This document shows positions 1 through 10,299 of a stretch of 64,000 nt of DNA, in pieces. The notes beneath the pieces are model-generated. The model had not been told where the DNA came from. It did no database searches and saw only the letters and a list, made by a program, of their open reading frames with translations. The position numbers were made by a program, and so were the translations under genes. The stretch spans positions 15,910,316 to 15,974,315 of the forward strand of contig OX419340.1 in the NCBI GenBank assembly GCA_948470475.1. Direction: 5' to 3'. Numbering within the stretch: the stretch's first letter is position 1; every line of letters begins with the position of its first letter. Origin of the DNA: Galaxea fascicularis. Lineage: Eukaryota; Cnidaria; Anthozoa; Scleractinia; Euphylliidae.

Positions 1-101
1 AACTGATCACTCACTTTGTATTTCGTCATGCACCTTGAAGAGTTACTATGAATATTTAAAAGTCATTACCGCGAACAAATCGCTGAAAATGTTTCTCCTG
101 T

Positions 102-128
102 ATAATAATAATAATAATAATAATAATA
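102..128. repeat. (AAT)n microsatellite
   Basis: About nine AAT/TAA units in a row. In this genome such runs often mark the 3' tails of LINEs, but no adjoining LINE sequence was recognised here. Confidence 0.8.
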
Positions 129-291
129 TTGGTGCCTCTTCTTCGGGATCCAGAGACTAGTCACTGTTCATAATGGAAAAAAGTGTTCGCTTAGAACCAG
201 ATCATGCGTTAGAGAAATCTGGATCTAGTGGAAGGTACTGTAATTATAATTTGCTGGAGAGTAACCTTCTTATTAAAATCCTGTCGTGGGA

Positions 292-1597
292 TCACGCCAC
301 TGAATAGACAACGAACGACAGTATTGCGGTCGTTACGAAGAAGTTACAACCATTAGAGCTTACACCAGAAGATACGCTGTGAGCATTACACTTGTTGCCT
401 TGGCAACAAGATGCACAAACACTGTAATGGTAATTTGGCGTGTCTGGCCACAAGCGGACGTTGCTCTTACATTGATAATCACAGTCCAGGTGCTTTCCCC
501 AGTACCGAAGCACGTGAGAACATCCTTTTATCGTGACCACTTCGCTGGTTTCCTTTCTCTGTAACTTTAGCGTAAAGCACTTCTCTCCTACCTGACAGGT
601 CTCCGTGGAACTGTCGGCACCAGCTGAATTGCAGTCGTCAACAGGACCACATGTGACACACTCGTAGGAAGGAGGAGGTGAGGTTGGAGGTGCAGGGATG
701 AAGAATCGAAGCGTTTTGATTCGACCAGAAAAACAGCACGCAGGGTCAGAAGGCGAGGGTCTTCCAAAGGTGCCCGAGTAAATTTCAAGACGCGTTCCAC
801 TGCCGACACCAAAACAGGATTTCTCGCAAGAAGAGCTTCGATCTATTCCATCATGCTTTTCTAATTCTGTAACCTTGGTAACGGCGACACAGATTTCCTT
901 TCCATAGAAACGAACATTTGCACCGCTCACCATGGACACTTCAGAACTCTTTGGAACTGTACGGCTTTCAGACGAGAGCATCTCTGGCTCATCAAACTGT
1001 GGAATGGAAAATAATGGTTTCGCGTCAATTCCACCTAGAGACAAACTCGCCCAAACCGTTTTCGGCTCCAACCAAGCTAACTCACTAGTTGATAGCTTGC
1101 TCTCTCTGTTGTCTTCATAACGAAATGGAACGAACCCCCTTCAAAACCTCCTTTTTTTATGTCTGTGTGCTGCATTAACGTACGCTGACCAGTCAGCATG
1201 CAGGTGACTTTATCCTAAAGTGAGTTATCAAAACGTCAAGACGGTTCGACTTGTACTTACCACAGTCACTTATCACAACAGGGCTTTTAGGATCAACTAC
1301 TGTAGGAACAGTGCCTCTCATTGTTACTGCGCATACGTCTTGTGCATCGCAATATTGTTTCAAGCGGTCGCGATCCTTTTTGACATGCGTGGGGGATCGG
1401 GACCTCTGGCCAATTGGATTTTAGATCCAATTCCTATTGGCTGTTTAACACAATGACATTAGGACCGGAAGTCAAAATGAACCAGCGAGCAAACCGAACA
1501 CTGAATAACCGAAATAACTGATAGCGACTCGGGTAGCTGTTGAATGTGAAGTATATATGAAATAATTCATATTTGTACTGCGGTTGTAGATGCAAGT

Positions 1598-1628
<31 letters not shown>

Positions 1629-1845
1629 TTAAGCAACTGGAAAAAAGAAGCCTGAAAAAAATCAGGGGGTTCGAACCCGTGACCTCCGCGATACCGGTGC
1701 GATGCTCTACCAACTGAGCTATGAAGCCACACATTGGGAGCGAGGTCAATTTATTGAGTTCATATTTTCCCGCACAGTGAAGTGATGTGAAGTATATATG
1801 AAATAATTCATATTTGTACTGCGGTTGTAGATGCAAGTTGCTTAA

Positions 1846-1876
<31 letters not shown>

Positions 1877-3166
1877 ACTTGCAGCTGTTGAATATTTGAT
1901 GAAAATATTTGTTTGGCCCAAAGGTATTACCAGAAAACACTCCTTCGGTTCTTGACAGGTTTTTTTAAATTACAAATTGCTATACATGATAGTCTCTCTT
2001 CCTCAATCTGTCAATGTTGCTTAACACGAAGTAATAAGGTTTCAAAAGTCAGCTTTTTTTACAAAATAGTCCATCAGCAAGTTTCCTACACACGAGACGT
2101 GATTTCAAGAAACGAAACACAGGCGAAGAAACACCACGAAGCGTCCTAATGGCATCGTCTCTTCGCTCGATCGCTCCCTCCCATTCTTGTGTCAGTTGCC
2201 CTCAGACGATGCTTTGGAGTTTTTGGAATTTCACACTATTTCTTTCTGATCAGGGCGTCTGGTTTCGCCAATCCTTCCAACCCGTATTTCACGGCAAAAA
2301 TGAAACAAGTCCAGAGCCTTGTTCTCCCCTCTGATTTTGCGCAATGTTACCGGAAGTGCTAGAATTTAGGACTGAAAGATCCGACCTGGCCAGAGGTCGC
2401 GCTGTTGGTGATGACCAAAAGTAAAGCCAGCTCTGGGGACGAGATTGCTGCTCGAGATACTGGGGTTCGACAGTGCTTCACAATACAAAGCTATTTTTTC
2501 GCATTTTTGACTATCCAGGAAAGGCAGACTTTTCCGAGGGCTGTCCACACCCAAGAAAATTAGGGGTAACGAAACATTTTACAAAGATGATTAAGCTTCA
2601 ATTAATTCCTTATAAAGGACGGACAATAAGAAAACTTTTCTAATGATGAAGAGGGGTGGGGGATTCTTAGTTTGCATGATTTTTTTTTTCGCCCATTGCT
2701 TGTGCAGGATAATTTTAGTTTCGCAGGTGCATAACTTTTCTTTTCTTTGCTTTCTTTTTTACACAAATTTTTGTTCTTGTCCTTGTTCCTTAGCTTGGAA
2801 TCACCACAAACAATGTCGACTCCCTCCCGCAAAATCGTGCCAGCCAGAAGCGGGGTGATACCCAACGGTATTGTGACAAAAACGTATAATCTTTAGCCTT
2901 CCGTAAACGTCTGTGGCAGATCAGGTGGAATATGCACAAAAATGCAGAGGCGAAACGGCGTGTGACGTCACGTTACGCCATTTTCTAAGGTTGGATGACT
3001 CGAGTCGAACGAACACGAAGCGTAGGAAGAAAATCAACACAATATATATGAAGTGAATCATATGAGCTGCGGAAATGAAATCAAATGAAGACTGATCCTC
3101 GCAGTTGTGTACGCAATTATATGCAATTGCGAAAGAAGCCTGAAAAAAAATTCAGGACTTCAACGG

Positions 3167-3242
<76 letters not shown>

Positions 3243-3330
3243 AGGTCAACTGTAGGTTCAGACTTCGCTTTCACGGGAACATATGAACCTATAGTTGACC
3301 TGCTCCCAACGTCAGTGGCTTCATAGCCCA

Positions 3331-3364
<34 letters not shown>

Positions 3365-4086
3365 ATTCAAACCCCGTTGAAGTCCTAAATTTTTTTTCAG
3401 GCTTCTTTCGCAATTGCATATAATTGCGTATACAACTGCGAGGATCAGTCTTCATTTAATTACGTCATCGCCGCCATGCTGGTGGAAGTAAACAATAGAG
3501 GTCCCATTAGCTTGTTTTGTTCGACCACCAGCATTTGTTCGTTTCAATTTTCAGCATTGTTTTCTGTGTCTCTGGAGACCACCTATTGCGAAATCGCGCC
3601 CCATCACCAGAAGATGAGGGTCAAGTTGGTCGATTTAAACAGTCAAACACAGTTTTATAATCACAAAATTCTAATATTCTGATATTGAGCCGACCAGTTT
3701 TTTGAGTGGGAAAGCGAAAGAGTTTGCCAAATCCTCTGTCATTTTGTTGACCCCATTGTAATGCAGCGAATTACAAGAGCATGAAAAGTTAATTTTGATC
3801 TCGCTGTTTACCAAATGAAACAGTCCGCAGTGGACAAACCACTGAATAGAATTAAACTCTCCTTGCGTTTCTGTCACTAATTTGATCGAGTACTTACATG
3901 AAAGTTCGAAGATCTTGACTCCCATGTTTGCACTACGAGAACAACCGATGCTAAAGAGCCGCTTTCTCCAGTATCTGGGAGGCAATCTTCTGCTGCGTTT
4001 ATTGCAGATAGCGTAGACAGCAGGCAAAGCATTGCCAGAAGTAGGCCGACACACGAAAGTCTCGTCCCGTTTGATACCATTTTCAT
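292..4086 (-). CDS. Secreted/GPI-anchored Ly6/uPAR-like protein, two exons
   Basis: Minus-strand gene model. Exon 1 runs 4086-3898 and starts with ATG. It encodes a clear signal peptide (basic start, hydrophobic LLLAMLCLLSTLS core, cleavage near INA-AED) and ends at a strong donor (CAT|GTAAGT). Exon 2 runs 996-292 after a good acceptor (TTCCATTCCACAG). Both junctions are phase 0, giving roughly 300 residues. Near residue 165 a cysteine-rich Ly6/uPAR three-finger-like domain begins (CVTCG, then paired cysteines, ending CCQGNKCN). A hydrophobic C-terminus (FFVTTAILSFVVYSVA) with no cytoplasmic tail follows, as expected for GPI anchoring. Family knowledge: such proteins act outside the cell as ligand-binding or adhesion modules; the ligand here is unknown. 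The 2.9 kb intron holds SINEs. The long frame continues upstream of 996 without an ATG, so the acceptor at 997-998 is the more likely boundary. The region between signal peptide and Ly6 domain is unrecognised, and the exon pairing is inference. Confidence 0.6.
1546..1728 (-). mobile_element. tRNA-derived SINE, copy A (degraded head)
   Basis: Read on the minus strand, the element begins with GGCTTCATAGCTCAGTTGG (A-box region) and contains GGTTCGAACCC (B box). A T-rich spacer and AGGCTTC follow, then a tail ending in an ATATATACTTCAC-type sequence. The head resembles tRNA-Thr (loop CCGGTAT, anticodon GGT), but the 3' half of the acceptor stem is damaged, so it is not a working tRNA gene. It lies in the intron of the Ly6-like gene. 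Confidence 0.75.
1546..1884. repeat. SINE tail duplication and 48 bp perfect inverted repeat
   Basis: The tail sequence of SINE A (from 1546) is repeated in direct orientation from about 1788. The segment 1591-1638 recurs as an exact reverse complement at 1836-1883. This could come from two overlapping SINE insertions or a local rearrangement. A transcript would fold into a stem enclosing the tRNA-like head. Confidence 0.8.
2600..2810 (+). repeat. Dispersed repeat, copy 1 (see also 63250-63450)
   Basis: The segment around GGACGGACAATAAGAAAAC, followed by a G-rich patch, a poly-T run, CCATTG and a second T-rich stretch, matches the layout of 63250-63450 in the same orientation. The copies are diverged, which suggests an old interspersed repeat. 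No coding content is evident. Confidence 0.45.
3040..3227 (-). mobile_element. tRNA-Thr-derived SINE, copy B (intact head)
   Basis: The minus-strand head 3227-3156 folds as a 72 nt cloverleaf. GGCTTCA pairs with TGAAGTC, the D arm is GCTC..GAGC, the anticodon loop CCGGTAT (GGT) implies Thr, and the T arm is ACGGG..CCCGT. A T-rich spacer, AGGCTTCTTTCGCAATTGC and a coral-type tail ending near ATATATATTGTG follow. Linkage to this body marks it as a SINE and not a tRNA gene. It forms the left arm of a large hairpin with copy C. Confidence 0.85.
3083..3457. repeat. Long hairpin formed by inverted SINE pair
   Basis: Arms 3083-3260 and 3284-3457 are close to perfect reverse complements, with a 23 bp loop. 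They include about 30 bp of non-SINE sequence (GACGTTGGGAGCAGGTCAAC). The shared flank shows this is a local inverted duplication and not two independent insertions. Confidence 0.9.
3317..3457 (+). mobile_element. tRNA-Thr-derived SINE, copy C (D-loop deletion)
   Basis: This is a plus-strand copy of the same SINE. Its head spans 3317-3384 and is four bases short in the D loop relative to copy B. It keeps the anticodon region, B box and T-rich spacer and ends just after CAGTCTTCATTT, so the terminal tail is missing. It lies in inverted orientation to copy B, only 23 bp beyond the shared flanking sequence. Confidence 0.85.
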
Positions 4087-4539
4087 TGAAGAAGCTCTCT
4101 CACTTCACCGATCTGATGAAAACTGTTGACAAAGCAAACGGGCAAGGATCTTTTGTTATCATGGGTTGGGATTTGTCATCAACCTCCGACAGGAAGTGAC
4201 GTAATGAAATTCCGGAGCGTTCGAGCATTCTGTTAAGCGGTATGCCCCGAACCAGAGCATCAAGGGCTGGCAATTAAGCATTATCTTTTCAACACGTCTC
4301 AGGGAACCTTTTATTGAACTTGTTCCTGGGATATAACGCTTCGCGACGCGCACGTGATAATTTTCCTTGCTAAAACGTCTGAAACGCCAGTGCAATTTTG
4401 TTAGCTGCGGAAGAGTGGGCGAGATCAGTTCGTCAACTAAAAAGTGGTCTTAATCTAAGTTGTGTATCAGTGTCAAAGCATAGTTAATATATGTGGGTGG
4501 TTACTGATGCAACTCGACTAGTTTCGTGCTTTTTTTTAA

Positions 4540-4643
4540 CCTGTTCCAGGCTCTCGGTCAGTGGGGATACCATCAATAATGCGGCCGGGCGTCGAGTGGG
4601 GTCTTTTTGATCGTATCCCCACTGACCGAGAGCCTGCAACAGG
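4540..4643. repeat. Short inverted-repeat element
   Basis: CCTGTTCCAGGCTCTCGGTC at 4540 is mirrored by GACCGAGAGCCTGCAACAGG ending at 4643; the arms are about 35 bp with one or two mismatches. The 104 bp length and the palindromic ends resemble a foldback MITE. No target duplication could be assigned. Confidence 0.65.
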
Positions 4644-4916
4644 CTAGCTTTTTTCGCTTTTTTGGCCTTGACCCTGCATCAGCGATCGTATGCTTTAATA
4701 TAACGTTGTGTTATTCCTTTTTACACATGAACGCATCGATGCTATTTATTACAGACTGAGACAGTCTGAAGATTTTGAAGATAAATTATTAGTGGAACAA
4801 AGTTCTGAAATATATTGCTCGCAGTTTTCCCCATCCCCACGCTTCAACTTTGACGGTGAAGCGGTGCTCGCTTTTCCGCTCCCAGATCTCTTACGCATTT
4901 TCCAGCTCTTGGTTAT

Positions 4917-5099
4917 GCACATGCCGGGGTACTGTAGCAGCTCTCATAAACTCTAAATTTCATTGGCAGGCATAGTGTAGCACCTCTATTGTTTTAGGGA
5001 TAGGGTCCATTGTTTGTGTTGTTTGTTCTTTTGTTCGCCTGAAGGGTTGCAAGGCAATCTCGTGAGACCTTACGAGAGCTGCTACATGCCCCTGCACAT
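4917..5099. repeat. Imperfect terminal inverted repeat element
   Basis: GTAGCAGCTCTCATAA near 4933-4948 is mirrored by TTACGAGAGCTGCTAC at 5070-5085, with further weaker pairing to the CATGCC..GGCATG ends. The roughly 180 bp layout suggests a MITE. It sits directly before the LINE fragment. Confidence 0.5.
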
Positions 5100-5109
5100 A
5101 TACTGTTCA

Positions 5110-6214
5110 ATTCAGTGCATATTAGATGTTGACCCCCACCTTGTTAGGTGGATTGCTTCTTTCTTAACGAATAGGAGTCAGCGGGTTAGGATTGGGAATT
5201 CCTTATCTCCCCCTGTTGGGCTCAATGGTGGGACACCTCAGGGTACCAAACTCGCCCCCCTGCTCTTCTGCATTCTCGTAAATGGGATGGCAGCTAAGTG
5301 TAAGAGCAGAGTCAAGTATGTAGACGATGCTACTGCCATGGAAATCGTCCCTAGGTGTTCGCCATCTTACCTACCATTTACAGTATCTGATATCTATACA
5401 TATGCTTCATTAAGAGGCATGAAACTTAATTCTAAGAAATGCAAAGAAATGATCATTAACTTTATGCAGTATAGCCCATTCCCCCCTGGCCCCCTTACCG
5501 TTGCGAGTTCTATCATTGAAAGGGTTGTAACCTATAAGCTGTTAGGTGTCTATATCTCTGAAGATCTTTCATGGAATGTACACATAGAGTATATAGTCAA
5601 AAAGGCCAATAAGCGTTTGTACGCACTGCGCGCGCTTAAGAAGAGTGGCCTCACTATCAAGCAGCTAGTGCAAGTGTACTGTAGTATTGTACGATCTGTA
5701 CTAGAATATGCTTGCCCTGTGTGGGCAGCTCTGCCTAAGTACTTAGATGACGCTATAGAATCTGTACAAAAAAGGGCCCTGCGCATCATTCTGCCGAACT
5801 GTCACTATGACGAAGCCCTAATTCAATCTGACATCACTGCCCTTTCCCAAAGAAGGGAAGAAGCTTGCATAAATTTTATCAAGCGTGATTGCCGTTCGTC
5901 TCCTGTCCTTAAGCCATTAATTCCTCGCGTGTCAATTGACAGGCCGTACTGCCTCCGATCAGGCGAACGTGTTCCGGTGCGCTTTGTCCCCAAGACAAAG
6001 CGTTTCGCAGATTTCTGCACCATTAAGTATCAAGACCAGTTGTAATCCTTTTCTCTGTTATGTTTTCTCTGTTATGTGTGCTTTAATCATAGTTATATCA
6101 TTATTTATCTGACTGTCTTTATACCGTAGTGTCTTGTGCTATTGTCACTGACCATCCTTGTAATTCAGCCTTTTAGGCTGCGAGAGGGATATCAATAAAC
6201 TATTATTATTATAT
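5110..6214 (+). mobile_element. 5'-truncated non-LTR retrotransposon (LINE), RT C-terminal half
   Basis: An open frame ending at 6045 encodes the C-terminal part of a non-LTR reverse transcriptase. It has a GTPQGTKLAP motif (block before the catalytic centre), the catalytic KYVDDA motif, then thumb-like and C-terminal sequence (YKLLGVYISEDLSWNVHI, LEYACPVWAALPKYL). The endonuclease and the first catalytic RT blocks are absent, the usual result of incomplete reverse transcription. Recognisable RT sequence starts near 5110; residues upstream do not look related. A 3' UTR of about 170 bp follows and ends in a short ATT-repeat tail, as in CR1/L2/Jockey-type elements. The frame is still open, so the insertion may be fairly young. 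Confidence 0.85.
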
Positions 6215-6889
6215 TTCCCCACCAGCCACTGTGCCTAGTTCTGATTGGCAGATACCATATACCAGATCAGCTTTCAGTTTTAGAGGATTACTCGCGTAAG
6301 ACCCGGATATAGTTTCCTCATAACATACATTTTTGTGCACTATATTCATCGCGGTATTTTGACAACGACAGCGATTTTCGGAGAAATTAAATGAATGCGG
6401 GTAAATATCGCATCAGATTACTCACGACCGCGTAATATTTGATTACGGACCGGCTACAGGTCAGCTCGAGTACGTGCTGATAAAACAAAATCAGATAAAA
6501 TGAAAAGTGACTCTGAAACAAGATCAAGATTTCGTTACAGTTGATTCAAGGCTGTTTACCGCGTTAAGCCCAGTCCTTGTAAAGAATAGAAAATTGGGAC
6601 AACTTTTGTTAGAACTCTTATCTATATACAAGTTTGCACCTGTCTGAATTAGAGCTTCAATTATCAGTGGGAAAAGATCACTGAGTTGGAAGAAAGAACT
6701 GTTTGAAAATGATAGACATGCTTTCGAATAGCAAAAGACTTGATCTAAAGCATTTGGTCTCTTCTTTCAGTGAAACCACCTTTCAATGACCTTTCGTGCA
6801 CAGCCAATCACAGGTGCTTGTCTCACTCGACGTGACACATTTCTATCACAAAAGAGTGTTTTGATTAGCTAAGAAAACGATTTACATTT

Positions 6890-7142
6890 CTATCGTAGTT
6901 CGACTGCCGTTTGCATAAATTTTTTGGGTGACCATTGTTTTGCATATTTCGCTGTTGTTTTTCGTAATCCATCTCGCGGTGGTCCCTGACAAGAAAGCGG
7001 AATTTTTTTCAGCTGTCTCCGTACCGTACTTCGCAACTCGTTTTGAGAACTCCGTTTTGCAAAGACGCTCTGAGGATTTGGGCGGCGTTTCAACGAGTTT
7101 TTCAGAAATCGTGCGTGGAATTTGGCTCTGACAAAGATCAAG
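6890..7142 (+). other. Possible 5' non-coding exon ending at a strong splice donor
   Basis: The sequence 6890-7142 is less AT-rich than its surroundings and ends in CAAG|GTAAGTAC, a consensus donor at 7143. No convincing coding frame crosses it. It could be the first exon of the gene whose coding exon begins at 13113, which would imply a 6 kb intron. This is inference from signal and position only. Confidence 0.3.
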
Positions 7143-9936
7143 GTAAGTACAATTCATCATAAAAAGGTCGCCATTAAACCAACTTCAACCTTAAATGTCT
7201 ATTCACGATATTCATTACATTCGTTTATATGAAGTCGTTTCTCCGCCTCCTTAATAATTTTAGTCCATCGGGGATGTTTCTTAAGGTCGTCTGCGAGTTC
7301 TGTGATCTGAACCCAATCGATGGAGAGTCTATCAGCGCTCTAATTTAGACACTGAGGTCAATTATTCGAGAATTCGTACAAATCTTGTCTTAGCATCGTA
7401 TGCTTGAAATCAAACTCAACTTCTCTCCTACAGTACGAGTCTTATTGTTAATGGACGCTTTGATAAAATAGACACATTCGTACATTATGTTCGCTAAGAT
7501 TTAGATACTTGCGCCCTTTTTCGCTTTGTGTGTGCGTTGTTGTTTTAACGATTTGTTTCTGCCGTGATCATGAGTCAAAAGACATGTTAGGGTGGCTTAG
7601 CTCCTTCCATTTTCGAAAATCAAAAATTTAAAATGTTTTTTTTCCGTCATATTGTCTCATGTTTTAAAATCCGAAGGGAATCAACATTATACAGGAGAAA
7701 ATACTTTTCACGCTTGTGGATTTGTGTTGATGAATCCAGTCTGTTGCTGTCTGGGATGTGAATTTTGTTTGAATAGCAACTCGGCCGCGTTTGCCGTACG
7801 ATCTGGAAATCACACAAATAGTGGCCGTGAAACAACCCTTTCAGTGATTTTCTGCAAGTAACACCTTAACGATATTACCTGCTTCAGTAAAATATTCGAA
7901 TGAAGATTAAAATGGCATGAAAAATATATTTATATACAGCTCAATCCAACGCTAATTGCTTGAATAAGCAGTGTAAAAGTGATAACATGAATTCGCAAGA
8001 AACTCGCTTGGAACAAAGCCAGTACTGTACGGCGTCCTCGACAAAGTTTAGCTCTGGGATCGGTTGGAATTTTCGCTTGGCCCGTTTGAATCTTGTCGGC
8101 CTCTTTCTCGTATTACTGTAACTTCATATTAGACTCTTCCCGCAAGTGTCAGCTTTTCATCTTGTTGTGGTTAACAAACCTATATTTATCAAAGTTGCTT
8201 TTGAATTCCGTGGTTAAAAAGCAATTTCATCACTTGAGCACTGCTGTATCCTCCCCCGACATTCTTCAAACTGGTTTCGAAACGTTTATTCCTGCCTTGA
8301 CTGCGGAAATTCAGTAACGGCTGGGTGAAATCGTGGGTCGATGTTTTTAACTTGGCATTTTAGTCAGCCAAGCAGAGAATCAGTGAATTTGCATATGAAA
8401 AATAAGACAGATGTTCTTTAATGTTGTACCTTTGTTCTTTTGTGACTCCTTAGGACTTGCTTATAACGTAAACTACAAGTTTTATGATCTCGATTATTTT
8501 AAAGTTCCTCTAATTTTAGACATTCTTGCGATTGTTTTCAATCGGCACAGCAAAGTATGTGAGCTATTTCGAACTAAGTCTTAGGTTTCCAGGTAACAAG
8601 AATATGACGCTTTCAAGACAGACGCAGCAGAGCATATCAATATATTACAATATAGCAGCAGTTTGTTCCCTCCGACTTTCATATAGTTTTTTTTTCTGTT
8701 TTTTTTTTTTTTGTGGTACCAGTTAATCATGGACAACATCTTACAACCCGATAAAACTTTTCAATTATTGTGTCCTAGCTATTAAATTTTATGCTGTTGT
8801 TAAATTTGTTATGTAAGAGTCAAAGAAGTTCTTTTTTATGGATTTTTTCAGAAAATCTGAAATTTCGAAGTCTTACCGTATTTGTCAGGTTTACACTGGT
8901 GTCGCGGGGAAATTGCTTAGGAACTGTAAAATCTCGTGTCAAGATTGACAGATTTCGAAACTTGTGACCCTTGATCGAGTTGGACTGTACTTTGTAGGTA
9001 ATTCATTTAAAATTTCCTCCATATTGGCCAAAAACCAAGCGCCAATAAATAAATAAACCATATTATAACTTTATTTTTTCTCTTATTTTATAAACGATAA
9101 CATCATTAGTTCAGAAATGGAAAATTAAATAGGATCGGAAACTGAATGTTTGAGTAACGAGTGCTCTTCTGTAGTAAGATGAAGAGATTCTAGCGGATTA
9201 TAAAACCACTACAAAGGCAAACATGTTCGTAATGTAACGACCGTACGAAACGCGGTTCGAGATAGTTGTTCGGAGTGATTAAGTGTAGTGTGTGGGCAAG
9301 CGACTGTGATGAAACAGGCAGTCCCCTAGGAAACTTATAGTTTCATGTTCTTTAAGCCGCTAGCAAGAGGATAGGAGTGAAAGAAGTGATAATTTTTACT
9401 TCAAACTCAGGTTTTAAGAAGTATTTTAATTGGCTGGGGATCTGCTCGAAATAGCCAAGGGCCAATTCCATGCCCTGAAGTCAACAAACCACAGTAACTT
9501 ATACTAGTATACATATACCGGTCTCAAGAATGCCCTTCGGTACTGGATCAAAGGATTTTAGACCCTCGTAAATGTCAATGTCTGACAAAACATTGGTGTA
9601 GGGTTCCGATGAAAGCATTTCATAACGTAACTAAGCATCTACCAATACTTTGCCTTTTACAGAAATCGTCACAATGTGTCAATGTCCTTAAAACATAGCT
9701 GTTTTTTCATACGTAAAGGATATACCGTTGAACTATATGTTACCGGTCATTTTATTACAAGTAGCATATGCCTCGAGCAAGAAAATCATACTAACAACCT
9801 ATTGAAAAGCGTCCATAAGGGTTTCAGATTTTGGTGCTAAAAATAAGTAGATTTTTTCGAGATCATTCCGATGACAAACATTCTTGAAAAACAAAGCAGT
9901 GAATTACGAAGACCGTGTTATGGCATTGAAAGACCT
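7143..9936. other. Gene-free, AT-rich stretch
   Basis: I see no coding exon, RNA gene or clear repeat here. It would be intronic if the exon at 6890-7142 belongs to the 13113-14247 gene. Short poly-T runs (for example near 8688-8713) are the only notable features. Confidence 0.4.
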
Positions 9937-10110
9937 TAATAATAATAATAATAATAATAAAGACTTTATTTTACGAGGGTAACACTAAATAGCACAGCTA
10001 ATAAACTTGTGGCCCTCACGGTACCTTACGGTACTACCAACAAACAAAGTACTTTTTGTATAGGATCCAGTACAACTATTTTAGAAAGGAACACGAATCA
10101 GTTCAAAGGG
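9937..10110 (-). mobile_element. LINE 3' end with (TTA)n tail
   Basis: On the minus strand a UTR-like segment (GGTACCGTGAGGGCCACAAG, TTACCCTCGTAAAATAAAG) runs directly into a (TTATTA)n tail at 9960-9937. This matches the organisation of non-LTR retrotransposons with microsatellite tails. No RT coding remains. Confidence 0.6.
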
Positions 10111-10299
10111 TAGATATGCAATATGGTAAAGGCAGAGGGGAAGCCTCTTAATGAAGTGTTTCGAAAAATTTGAGCTAAACCTCACTTGTCCTGCTGTCTT
10201 AAATACTTGCGCTTGCGCTTGCCCTCGATTTAGTTCTTTCTCTCTGTCTGCCGAAATTTCATATTTTACAACTTATCACTCTTAATTAATTAAGGAGGG

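Noticed and set aside
997..1140. Coding extension of Ly6-like exon 2 upstream of 996
   Set aside because: The frame is open but has no ATG, and a strong acceptor at 997-998 gives a phase-matched join to the signal-peptide exon.
3156..3384. Functional tRNA-Thr genes
   Set aside because: The heads fold as tRNA but are linked to a shared SINE body and tail, occur as an inverted duplication, and one has a D-loop deletion.
5014..5109. N-terminal part of the LINE frame as RT sequence
   Set aside because: It begins at a non-ATG codon and does not resemble RT; recognisable RT text starts near 5110.
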